From the NCBI RefSeq assembly GCF_011769525.1, contig NZ_CP050440.1:1613501-1677500 (forward strand): a stretch of 64,000 nt of DNA. The letters are read 5' to 3'. This stretch comes from Tolypothrix sp. PCC 7910 (lineage in GTDB: Bacteria > Cyanobacteriota > Cyanobacteriia > Cyanobacteriales > Nostocaceae). The notes below the pieces were generated by a model. That model had not been told where the DNA came from. It saw only the letters and a program-made list of their open reading frames with translations, and did no database searches. Positions within the stretch are counted from its first letter, which is position 1. Each line of letters begins with the position of its first letter. A program made the position numbers and the translations under genes. This document shows positions 47,309-55,138 of this stretch, in pieces.

Positions 47309-48472
47309 ATGGCATTTGTATTAAGTTCTCAAAATGTTTTTGATTACCTTGTTGAGCGTAGTTTATGTGCTCCTGAAGCGAAATCTGCTAGCAAGGTTGA
47401 ACAGAAGTATGCTAAAAACTTCAATTTGTTAGTAAATTTAGCAGATAGCCGTAAACTCTTAGTTAAGCAAGAACCTCGCGACCAAGAAGGAAAAACAGCG
47501 TGTGAATTCCTCAGAGAATGGAGAATTCAGGAATTCTTACAGCAATCTCCTGAATTAAGTGAGTTAAGCAACTGGATATCAGAAGGTATTCATTTTAATC
47601 CTGATGATTCAATTATTATTTTTAATTATTTGGAAAATTATCAGGATTTAATAGCTTTTTACAGCAAAGAAAACATTTTCCCTCCACAGATTGCCTTTGC
47701 TATAGGTAAAATTATAGCTACCATTCATAACTTGACTTTCAAAAACCAAGATTATCAGATTTTCTTCTCTTCATGCTTAGAAAATCAAGATAGTGATGTA
47801 GTTAAGGATTTAGTTAAGAATATCGGCAGAATTGGCCCAGAAATTTTTGGTTCTGTTCCTGCAGATGGTTTAAAATTCTTTGCACTCTATCAAAGATATG
47901 ACAGTTTAGGTCAAGCAATAGCCGAACTGGAAAGTTCTTTAAAACCCAGTTGTTTAACACACAATGACCTGAAATTAAATAATATTCTTTTGGCTGATAA
48001 TTGGGAGCAAGGTATTGGCAATAGCACAATTAGAATTATCGATTGGGAAAGATGCGGTTGGGGAGATCCAGCTTTTGATTTAGGTACGCTGATCGGTAGC
48101 TATCTGCACATCTGGCTGAGTAGCATGATTACCAGCAAAACCATGAGTATTGATGAATCTTTGCGGATAGCGACAACTCCCTTGGAAGCTATGCAACCTT
48201 CTATTGCTGCTTTAGCGATCGCATATTTAAATCACTTTCCAGAAATCTTAGAACATCGTCCTGACTTTGTAGAGCGAGTCGTACAATTTGCTGGTTGGAA
48301 TTTGATTATCGCTATTCAATCAACCCTGCAATATCAAAAGTCTTTCGGTAATACGGGTATTTGTATGCTGCAAGTGGCTAAATCTTTGTTATGCCGTCCA
48401 GCAGCATCAATTCCCACAATCTTTGGTATTTCAGCATCAGAACTTACATCTACAAGCTTATCTCCAGTTTAG
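47309..48472 (+). CDS. APH-type kinase, candidate RiPP Ser/Thr kinase (LanK/TvaC-like)
   Basis: A 387-aa protein with an aminoglycoside phosphotransferase/choline kinase-type fold. The catalytic loop is LTHNDLKLNNIL (His218, Asp220, Asn225) and the metal-binding motif is IIDWERCGWGDPAFDLG (Asp245); LLVKQE holds the ATP-binding Lys. In class V lanthipeptide and thioamitide pathways an APH-like kinase phosphorylates core Ser/Thr, and a HopA1-like protein removes the phosphate. Here a HopA1-family gene follows directly, and six Gly-Gly precursors precede, so that role is inferred. A plain antibiotic-resistance kinase is less likely in this setting. The start is close to TAAGG. Confidence 0.8.
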   Translation: MAFVLSSQNVFDYLVERSLCAPEAKSASKVEQKYAKNFNLLVNLADSRKLLVKQEPRDQEGKTACEFLREWRIQEFLQQSPELSELSNWISEGIHFNPDDSIIIFNYLENYQDLIAFYSKENIFPPQIAFAIGKIIATIHNLTFKNQDYQIFFSSCLENQDSDVVKDLVKNIGRIGPEIFGSVPADGLKFFALYQRYDSLGQAIAELESSLKPSCLTHNDLKLNNILLADNWEQGIGNSTIRIIDWERCGWGDPAFDLGTLIGSYLHIWLSSMITSKTMSIDESLRIATTPLEAMQPSIAALAIAYLNHFPEILEHRPDFVERVVQFAGWNLIIAIQSTLQYQKSFGNTGICMLQVAKSLLCRPAASIPTIFGISASELTSTSLSPV

Positions 48473-48536
48473 AAAAAGATACTTTTGCTCTCACTTTTGC
48501 CTTTCATCATCTCTTCCTCGTTAAAGGCTCACAACT

Positions 48537-49637
48537 ATGCAATTACTAGATCCACAGCCTATACAACTGGCAACTATTCCAGAAGCATTGCATAATTCAT
48601 TGCAAGATATCGTTAATCAAATTCAGATAGAATCCAGATTTTGTATTCGCCATCCCGACTATAAACCTTTAGAAGTACCATCTGAGACACTTCCACGCTT
48701 TCAGCAATTGCCCTCAGATGTACAAAATAAATATTTAAACGCGCAATTATCTAATTTCCTTTACGGCATTTATTACAATGGTTCGCTCAAAAGTGCTTTA
48801 GCACTTGATGGGGAAACAGCAAATTTAGCAGTTAACCAAAATCTAGAAAATAACACCTTTTTAGGCGTGGATATGGTGTTTTATAACCGCCTCCATGACA
48901 GTAACAAAGGCGAAGGCTATTTTAGCCCTGATTGGCTGGTTGTCAAAGAAGAATCAGATGGCGCTTTCGCAGTACATAAGGGTGGTTTAACGCTGCATAT
49001 TGACCGTACTAAACACCTGCGATCGCCAGATGAAGTTGTAGCTGTAGGGAACCAGGTTGCTATCAAACTGCCGAAAAATTTAGTACAAAACGGCTTTTAC
49101 ATGGCTGTTAGTAATGCAGGTTCTTACAGTGGTGAAAATATAGTCCGAGTCTATTTCAACTTAACTACTGATGGTGCAGTGGCGGTTATGGAAAGCTTGA
49201 CTACCCAACTCAATGCCATCAATCTGCCTTTTAACTTTAAAGCTTTGTATAACCCTTCAGATTATGGGCGTTATGACTCAGCGGTGCTTTACTTTGACAA
49301 AAACAACTATGCAGATGTTCACCCAGTTCTAGAAAGGGTGTATGCAGAACATCAATCCCACTTTTTGCCAGATGTGCCTTTATTTACTAAATTGATTGCA
49401 CCAGGGTTAGCGATCGCAGAAGAACCAAACCAAAAATTTGGCGAAAAAGAAAGCTTTGGTATGAATCGCTGCCAAATTGTAGCCAATGGTCTGATAGAAG
49501 CTTGGCAGCAAGATGATGATTCTCCAGAAGGTCGTTTAGCATCAATTTTTGCACAATTTTCTTTATTGGAAATAGACTTACAGCGTCCTTACCTCAATGC
49601 CAAATCAGAGGATATTTACCCAGCTTTAAAGTTATGA
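48537..49637 (+). CDS. HopA1 family protein, candidate phospho-Ser/Thr lyase (LanY/TvaD-like)
   Basis: A 366-aa protein recognised as HopA1 (T3SS effector-like) family by LHDSNKGEGYFSPDWLVV, ESDGAFAVHKGGLTLHIDR and KLPKNLVQNGFYMAVSNAG. Despite the name, these bacterial members sit in RiPP clusters; in class V lanthipeptides the LanY subunit, distantly related to SpvC-type phosphothreonine lyases, eliminates phosphate to give dehydroalanine/dehydrobutyrine. The conserved Lys and His in HKGGLTLHI (near 148-154) are candidates for catalysis by analogy. It is 64 bp after the kinase and overlaps the next gene by 4 bp (ATGA), suggesting coupling. No type III secretion genes are present. Confidence 0.82.
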   Translation: MQLLDPQPIQLATIPEALHNSLQDIVNQIQIESRFCIRHPDYKPLEVPSETLPRFQQLPSDVQNKYLNAQLSNFLYGIYYNGSLKSALALDGETANLAVNQNLENNTFLGVDMVFYNRLHDSNKGEGYFSPDWLVVKEESDGAFAVHKGGLTLHIDRTKHLRSPDEVVAVGNQVAIKLPKNLVQNGFYMAVSNAGSYSGENIVRVYFNLTTDGAVAVMESLTTQLNAINLPFNFKALYNPSDYGRYDSAVLYFDKNNYADVHPVLERVYAEHQSHFLPDVPLFTKLIAPGLAIAEEPNQKFGEKESFGMNRCQIVANGLIEAWQQDDDSPEGRLASIFAQFSLLEIDLQRPYLNAKSEDIYPALKL

Positions 49638-50674
49638 AAATTACTAACCTTGCTCCTGTTATTCAGACCCCTGAGTTTCAGCCGCAATTAACTGCGGCCG
49701 ATGAACTTGCCCTAGCTAATAGTAGATTTGCTCCATCAGATCTACCTTTTTATCGTAAACTGGGGCGGACTAACTTAACTGTAAGTTGTTTAGGACTAGG
49801 AGGTGGGGGACATATATCCAGTGAAGATACTCTTTATGCCTTCGATCAAGGCATTAACTACTTTTTCTACTCTAGCGATTTACATCAATATCTTTATAGT
49901 TCCATGCGTCCCGCACTCCGGCAATTATGTGGACGTGGTTCTTCCATACGCGAGAAGGTAGTGCTGGCAACTGTTAGTTACATGATTAGAACCCCAGATA
50001 CCGTATTCACCTATTTATTCGATCAGTTTATTGACCTGGGTATTGACTACATTGATGTGTTTTTTTGGGGCTGGATTGATGAGCACAATCATCCGGCTTT
50101 CGAGAAATGTATCAGCGCCTCTGATGATATTCGCGGGCCAAGTTCAGTAACTCAGCGCCAAATAGAGAGAATGTTTGGTATTTCCGAAAAAATGAAAAAA
50201 ATGGGTGTGGTGCGCTATATTGGCGCTTCTTTTCACGACCATGATTTAGCAAAGCAGTGGTTGAATAGTCCCTTGTTGGATGTCGTTATGGTTAGGCATA
50301 ACGTGGCACACCGTACTGCCCAAAAAAAGGTTTTCCCACATTTAGATGCCAACGATCCTCATCGTCCAGGAATTGTCACCTTTAAGTCCGCTGGTATGTT
50401 TGGCCCCCTTTGGGAACAACCAGCAGGCCTACCAGCTGGTTGTTGGCAACCTTCAGTCCCAGATTTATACCGCTATTCTTTAAGCCAAAACTCTGTTGAT
50501 GTGGCCTTAGCAGGTTGGCAAACTCGCGAACATGTAGATGCTGCAATTCAAGCTGTACAACAGGGTAAACTTACCCCTGAAGAAATCAACTACCTCAACC
50601 TTTACGGGGATTTACACCGCAACCGCATCAAACCTCACGAAATTCCCACAGAACGTTTGCTTGTTGCCAGATAG
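49634..50674 (+). CDS. Aldo/keto reductase-fold protein with degenerate active site
   Basis: A 346-aa AKR-family protein: GRTNLTVSCLGLGGGG start, LGIDYIDVFFWGWIDEHN, GVVRYIGASFHDHDLA and late ALAGWQTREHVDAA match the family frame. But the tetrad is not visible: where AKRs have GxNFxDTAxxYG it reads GINYFFYSSDLHQY; the TK position is LATVSY; and the His of the LHRPD-like motif is WGW. So it may not be a normal NADPH-dependent reductase. In the cluster it could act on dehydrated residues or have become a scaffold; both are guesses. Its start overlaps the HopA1 gene. Confidence 0.8.
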   Translation: MKITNLAPVIQTPEFQPQLTAADELALANSRFAPSDLPFYRKLGRTNLTVSCLGLGGGGHISSEDTLYAFDQGINYFFYSSDLHQYLYSSMRPALRQLCGRGSSIREKVVLATVSYMIRTPDTVFTYLFDQFIDLGIDYIDVFFWGWIDEHNHPAFEKCISASDDIRGPSSVTQRQIERMFGISEKMKKMGVVRYIGASFHDHDLAKQWLNSPLLDVVMVRHNVAHRTAQKKVFPHLDANDPHRPGIVTFKSAGMFGPLWEQPAGLPAGCWQPSVPDLYRYSLSQNSVDVALAGWQTREHVDAAIQAVQQGKLTPEEINYLNLYGDLHRNRIKPHEIPTERLLVAR

Positions 50675-50706
50675 AAATAACAATTTTATTTGAAGATAAT
50701 CAAGCC

Positions 50707-51486
50707 ATGACAGAACAATTAGAACAAACTCTAACCCTCAAAGTTTTACCCCAAGAACTAGTCAAACCCCGCCCAGTAAGTGATGCAGAAATATTGGCAT
50801 ATCTGCGTCATTCTGCTAAGTTTGCAGAAGTTGCCGTTGCTGCTGAACGTGAAGCGTTAGTTTTAGCCAACTGCAACCAGTTGGGAATTGAAGTATCTGA
50901 TGATGAATGGCAAGCTGCTGGTGATGCTTTTCGCTTAGAACGCAAGTTATGGGGAAACGCAGAAACTCTGGCATGGCTGGAGGAACAGCGTATTAGCGTA
51001 GAGGAATGGTCACAAGGAATTAAAGTTGCATTGTTAGAAAATAAGCTCAAAGAATATCTCTTTGGTGCAACAGTTGATGGCGCTTATATTTCCAACCGCG
51101 ACAACTATAGACGAGTGGCCCTATCGCAAATTCTGCTGACTGACTTAGCAACTGCTTGGAAAATCGTACAATTGCTACGGGAAGGAGAAGCTTCTTTCTG
51201 TGCTTTGGCATTGGAACATTCTAAGGGTAAGCAATCTCAAGAAAATGCTGGCTTTGTCGGAATTCGCTATTTAGTAGAACTAATACAAGAAATTGCCGAA
51301 CCTCTTAGCCAAGCTAAAGAAGGCGAAATTATTGGCCCTGTGCAAACAAAAATGGGATATCACGTTTTGAGGGTGGAAAAGTGGTTCCCCATAGAATTGA
51401 ATCAAGATGTGAGACAACAAATTATGGACTCGTTGTTTGACACATGGTTACAAAATTTGAAAACCTCTCAATATGAGAGTGAATAG
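50707..51486 (+). CDS. Parvulin-type peptidyl-prolyl isomerase (PpiC/SurA-like), RiPP-cluster type
   Basis: A 259-aa protein with a helical N-terminal domain (about 1-130, SurA-N-like) and a parvulin domain: VALSQILLTDLATAW, LREGEASFCALALEHSKG, AGFVGIRYLV and GPVQTKMGYHVLRVEKW. No signal peptide is evident, so it is probably cytoplasmic or linked with the exporter. Such PPIases often accompany HlyD and bacteriocin-type ABC exporters in cyanobacteria. It follows the AKR gene by 32 bp. The first His of the parvulin motif (usually SHIL) is Gln here. Confidence 0.85.
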   Translation: MTEQLEQTLTLKVLPQELVKPRPVSDAEILAYLRHSAKFAEVAVAAEREALVLANCNQLGIEVSDDEWQAAGDAFRLERKLWGNAETLAWLEEQRISVEEWSQGIKVALLENKLKEYLFGATVDGAYISNRDNYRRVALSQILLTDLATAWKIVQLLREGEASFCALALEHSKGKQSQENAGFVGIRYLVELIQEIAEPLSQAKEGEIIGPVQTKMGYHVLRVEKWFPIELNQDVRQQIMDSLFDTWLQNLKTSQYESE

Positions 51487-51556
51487 AACTCTGTAGGAGA
51501 AGGCCGCAAAGCGGCTCAAACCAATGCTCTGCTACACCCCATCTCTCCTCATTTAG

Positions 51557-51589
51557 TCTTGCTTGCTTCCTTATAGGTAGCAAGCAAGA
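51557..51589. other. Hairpin upstream of the RTX gene
   Basis: TCTTGCTTGCT (51557-51567) / AGCAAGCAAGA (51579-51589), 11-bp perfect stem, 11-nt loop, between the isomerase stop and the RTX start; no U-tract. Confidence 0.55.
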
Positions 51590-51620
51590 TGCAATTAATG
51601 CAGATCATCAGGAGAAAATT

Positions 51621-52292
51621 ATGAGCATAATTTTGGTAGCTAGTAATGCTAGCGAGACTATTAACGGTACAGATGGTGACGATATCCTTGCAGGTTTCGG
51701 CGGTAACGACATCATTAATGGTCTCGCTGGTGATGACATCATTGATGGTAGCGATGGTAATGACCGTATTAACGGTGGTTCTGGCAATGATATATTGACA
51801 GGTGGTCTTGGCATAGATACGCTGACTGGTGGGGAAGGTAAAGATTCTTTTTTATTTTCTGATAGCCCCTTTTCTGGTGGCTCTACAGCCCTAGCGCCTA
51901 ACGGTATCCTGGTTTTGAATCAGCCGGATATTCTAATTGACTACCAAATTGGTGAAGATAAACTAGAATTTCAAAAAAGCCAGTTGGATATTGATGTATT
52001 CAATTTCCAGAAAGGTAGTAGCAGCAATTTAGCTGGTAATAGTAATGTACTAGTGCTGCTAGACCCGTTTCCCAATGCTGCTGCTGCTGCTAAAGCGATC
52101 GCAGATAATAATGCAATTACCAGCGATCGCGGTTTGTTTGTCTATTTCAACACTTCTTTAGGCTTTGCTAGAGTTGTCTATTCCCAAGATTTAAGTGATG
52201 GTGGTGCAATCAGCGTTCTAGCCAATTTAACTAATCAAACCGATCCTGCTAACTTGGCACAGTTTTCTTCTGGTAACTTTGCATTGACTTGA
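51621..52292 (+). CDS. RTX calcium-binding repeat protein, probable type I secretion substrate
   Basis: A 223-aa protein whose first 75 residues are RTX nonapeptides of the GGxGxDxUx type (GFGGNDIINGLAGDDIIDGS, GGSGNDILTGG). These bind Ca2+ and fold outside the cell after type I export. The C-terminal part (about 80-223) has no recognised enzyme motif; its last residues (NLAQFSSGNFALT) could be the uncleaved C-terminal secretion signal. No signal peptide. The HlyD/ABC genes facing it are candidates for export machinery, though RTX proteins usually use an ABC without a C39 domain. AGGAGAAAA precedes the ATG. Confidence 0.85.
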   Translation: MSIILVASNASETINGTDGDDILAGFGGNDIINGLAGDDIIDGSDGNDRINGGSGNDILTGGLGIDTLTGGEGKDSFLFSDSPFSGGSTALAPNGILVLNQPDILIDYQIGEDKLEFQKSQLDIDVFNFQKGSSSNLAGNSNVLVLLDPFPNAAAAAKAIADNNAITSDRGLFVYFNTSLGFARVVYSQDLSDGGAISVLANLTNQTDPANLAQFSSGNFALT

Positions 52293-52329
52293 GAGTTTTT
52301 GGATTTTAGATTGACTCCAACATTTTTTA

Positions 52330-52353
52330 GGGGGTGCACAGTTGTGCGCCCCC
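52330..52353. terminator. Hairpin between convergent RTX and isomerase genes
   Basis: GGGGGTGCAC / GTGCGCCCCC, 10-bp stem with one G-T, 4-nt loop. It separates two convergent 3' ends, but neither strand has a U-tract, so termination is only likely. Confidence 0.45.
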
Positions 52354-52392
52354 ATACCATTGGCAATGAAAAGTGATTACCCAGACATAATA

Positions 52393-53184
52393 TTATGCTG
52401 CTTGTGATGATTGTGGCTTGAGCATTTCTGTTTGATAATTATTGTTGACATCAAGTTGTGCCACTATTTCAAATTGCTCAATTTTTTGTTTTAACCAAGC
52501 AGTAAATAACTCTCCCAAAATCGTACCCCGTAGTTGCTCATCTAATTGAGGTTTGATAATTTCTTCTACCCAAATTAAATGCGCTCCTTTAGCAGTAATT
52601 ATGGGTTTGAGAAGTTGTGGCGGATTAGTAGCAAATACTGCTGCTGCTATTTCAGGACGAAAATCATGACGGCGTTTAATACCTTGATAGCCTCCGGCGC
52701 GGCGCAATTCTGGATTGTGAATATATTGACGGGCAATTTCTTGGAAATTAATTTCGCCTTCTTGCAGGGCATAAAATAGTTCTAAAGCCAATCCTTCATC
52801 ATCTAAGATTACTTCATAGGTAACTGCACCAGCATAGTTAAGTTGATTTTCATAAAAAAACTGCTCTACTTTTTCACCAAATAGATGAGTTGCTAATTTA
52901 GCCGAAATTAAATTAATTTGTGCTACCTCTTCAAAGTCATCAAGGGAAAGATGATATTTTTCTAGCCATTCCCAAGTATCCTCTGCTTTTAAAAGTTGGT
53001 TTGCTAAACGCAAGCTATCGGCTGCTTGTTGGATTTCTTCTGGAATAACTTTAATACCTGCCTCTAACGCTTCATTCATGATAATCTGGCGAGTTGCGAT
53101 CGCTTCTAAGAGGCTGGGAATTTGACAATTTATTTTAACGTGATGCAAGATATCTTTGCTAGAAATAGTTAAGATTTTAGTCAT
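52393..53184 (-). CDS. Second parvulin-type peptidyl-prolyl isomerase
   Basis: A 263-aa paralogue of the isomerase at 50.7 kb with the same layout: helical N-domain (MNEALEAGIKVIPEEIQQAA) and a diverged parvulin domain (YEVILDDEGLALELFYALQEG, RRAGGYQGIKRR, PIITAKGAHLIWVEEI). The parvulin GxHL element is kept as GAHLI. AGAGGA lies eight bases before the ATG. It lies downstream of the HlyD and ABC genes on the same strand (271 bp from HlyD) and thus probably belongs to the export operon. Confidence 0.82.
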   Translation of the reverse strand: MTKILTISSKDILHHVKINCQIPSLLEAIATRQIIMNEALEAGIKVIPEEIQQAADSLRLANQLLKAEDTWEWLEKYHLSLDDFEEVAQINLISAKLATHLFGEKVEQFFYENQLNYAGAVTYEVILDDEGLALELFYALQEGEINFQEIARQYIHNPELRRAGGYQGIKRRHDFRPEIAAAVFATNPPQLLKPIITAKGAHLIWVEEIIKPQLDEQLRGTILGELFTAWLKQKIEQFEIVAQLDVNNNYQTEMLKPQSSQAA

Positions 53185-53455
53185 GACAAAATTCCTCTAA
53201 TTAGTCAATCATATCTGGGGGTGAAATTATGATTTTTAGTAATTGCACCTTCATTGATATCATCTATCAAGGTTTCCAAATTCCGCTTTATTTATAAGAC
53301 TCATATTTGATTTTTGAATCTTCCGTAGGATGCGTTAGTAACGCATCAACAACAAATTTAATTCTTTTACCTTGATTACTATATAGTTTCAATACTTTTT
53401 CTCTATTGATTATTGCATATAATTAGCCTTCCATAGGTAATAATATTGATTTCCT
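53185..53455. other. Short gap within the export gene group
   Basis: Contains the GGATGCGTTAG/TAACGCATC repeat (about 53330-53350) and AT-rich sequence; nothing else recognised. Confidence 0.4.
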
Positions 53456-55015
53456 TTACAATTGCATTCCATCTTTCTGTAGTTGCTTAAATGGGTCTAA
53501 GATAAAGTCGATAACACGACGTTGACGAACAATGACTTCTGCTATTGCTGTTTGTCCTGGTGTTAAGTAAATACGTTTATTTCCTGATTCCAGATAAGGC
53601 TGCTTCAGAGTAATTTCTAATTCATACATTTCTATTTTTCCTTGATTAGTTTCTTGAACTTTGGAATCAGGTGAAATCCAGCTAACATGACCTTCTAGCA
53701 CTCCATAATCCTGGAATGGATAAGCATCAAACTTAATTTTTACAGGCATACCTTTCTTCAAAAAACCGCTTTGTTGGCTAGGCATTTGAGCCTTGAGTAC
53801 ATAACCAGTATTTTTCGGTGCAATTTGAGCAACCATTTGGCCTGGTTGTACTACTGAACCAGGTTTAGAGATAGGTAACGCGAAAACAGTACCATCAACA
53901 GGCGATCGCAATATTCTTTGGTCTAACTGCAGCTTTAAAGATATGATTTGACTGCGACTTTGAATGATGTCCGATCGCAGTACAGCAATTTGTGTTTGTA
54001 AGTCTTTAAGTTGTTCCTGACTCTTGAGAACAGTCAACTTTCCAGCTTGCATTAAGCTTTGATAGCTACTTTGTACTTCTTGCAGCCGTAGTCTTGCTTG
54101 CTTAATATCCGACTCCAGCTGACTGATTGTACTTTGATAGCGGCTTTGTTCTTCCGCTAAACGCAATTGTGCTTGTGTAATATCAGATTTTGCCTTTTCA
54201 TAGAGTCGTTTGCTTTCTTCTTCTTCTTTTTTGAGTTGATCGACTTGGTTTTCTGAAACCGCACCAGCCTTCACAATTTGATTGAAGCGTTCGACTTGTC
54301 TAGAATCGATAGTTAAACGACTTTGAGCAGACTTTTGGTCATTCTGTGCGCTACTAATCTGTTGCTGCACCTGATTGACTAATGCTTGTTTTTCTAATTT
54401 TTGTAAGTTATAAGTACTCAACTTCCCATCAAGATTTTGCTGCGCCTGATTAACTTGGGCAGTTTTTTCTAACTCTTGGGATTGATTTTGTTGTTCTTGG
54501 ACACGAATCGACATTTGCAGTTGGTTTTTGAGTAAATCTAATTGCATCAGGCGATTTTGTTGTCCATCTAACTTCGCTTTTGCCTGTTGGAATTCGGTTT
54601 TCAAAACACCTGTTTCCAATTCAACTAAAACCTGTCCTGCTGCTACAGTTTCGCCTTCTTTAACCTTGACTGCAGTCACACTCCCACCAACAGCACTATC
54701 TAATTTTTGCGCTGCTCCTTTAGGTTCTATACGCCCTCTAGCGTTTCCTGTTTCATCAACTTTAGACAGCATACTCCAAGGTAAAGCGATCGCCGCAAAG
54801 CCAATCAAAAAATACAGCAAAGAACGTGTCCAACGTCTTGGTAAAGCATCCAATAGTTCTTCTGTACTATGCGACCAATCACTAGTATTATTCGCTGTTT
54901 CTATGTGCTTCGACTCAATAGCATCTTTTACAGCTTCAGATTCATAGTTGTTTTGAGATGTATCTTCATCAGATTTAGTTAATATTGTTAACGAATTCCA
55001 AGATGAATCAGGCAT
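53456..55015 (-). CDS. HlyD family membrane fusion protein
   Basis: A 519-aa periplasmic adaptor. One transmembrane helix near 68-88 (LLYFLIGFAAIALPW) follows a cytoplasmic N-terminus; then a lipoyl/barrel-sandwich half (GSVTAVKVKEGETVAAGQVL), long coiled coils (about 140-365) and the second lipoyl half (ILRSPVDGTVFALPISKPG) and beta-barrel domain. It joins the inner-membrane ABC exporter to a TolC-like channel; no TolC gene is in the window. AGG ten bases upstream supports ATG 55015. It is 123 bp downstream of the ABC gene on the same strand. Confidence 0.93.
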   Translation of the reverse strand: MPDSSWNSLTILTKSDEDTSQNNYESEAVKDAIESKHIETANNTSDWSHSTEELLDALPRRWTRSLLYFLIGFAAIALPWSMLSKVDETGNARGRIEPKGAAQKLDSAVGGSVTAVKVKEGETVAAGQVLVELETGVLKTEFQQAKAKLDGQQNRLMQLDLLKNQLQMSIRVQEQQNQSQELEKTAQVNQAQQNLDGKLSTYNLQKLEKQALVNQVQQQISSAQNDQKSAQSRLTIDSRQVERFNQIVKAGAVSENQVDQLKKEEEESKRLYEKAKSDITQAQLRLAEEQSRYQSTISQLESDIKQARLRLQEVQSSYQSLMQAGKLTVLKSQEQLKDLQTQIAVLRSDIIQSRSQIISLKLQLDQRILRSPVDGTVFALPISKPGSVVQPGQMVAQIAPKNTGYVLKAQMPSQQSGFLKKGMPVKIKFDAYPFQDYGVLEGHVSWISPDSKVQETNQGKIEMYELEITLKQPYLESGNKRIYLTPGQTAIAEVIVRQRRVIDFILDPFKQLQKDGMQL

Positions 55016-55138
55016 ATGTTTTTACCTGTATTGAAGAGGTAATTGGGAATGGGTAATTGCTAATTGGTAATAGGTACAAGAGGAGCAAAAAGCAGAGGAA
55101 GTAGGAGGAAATAACTCAATTTTGACTTTTGACTCTAT

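Noticed and set aside
47309-48472. Aminoglycoside resistance kinase
   Set aside because: The APH fold is present, but the gene lies between RiPP precursors and a HopA1 gene, where this fold serves as Ser/Thr kinase in known pathways.
48537-49637. Type III secretion effector
   Set aside because: The HopA1 family name derives from plant pathogens; no secretion system is present and the RiPP context gives a better explanation.
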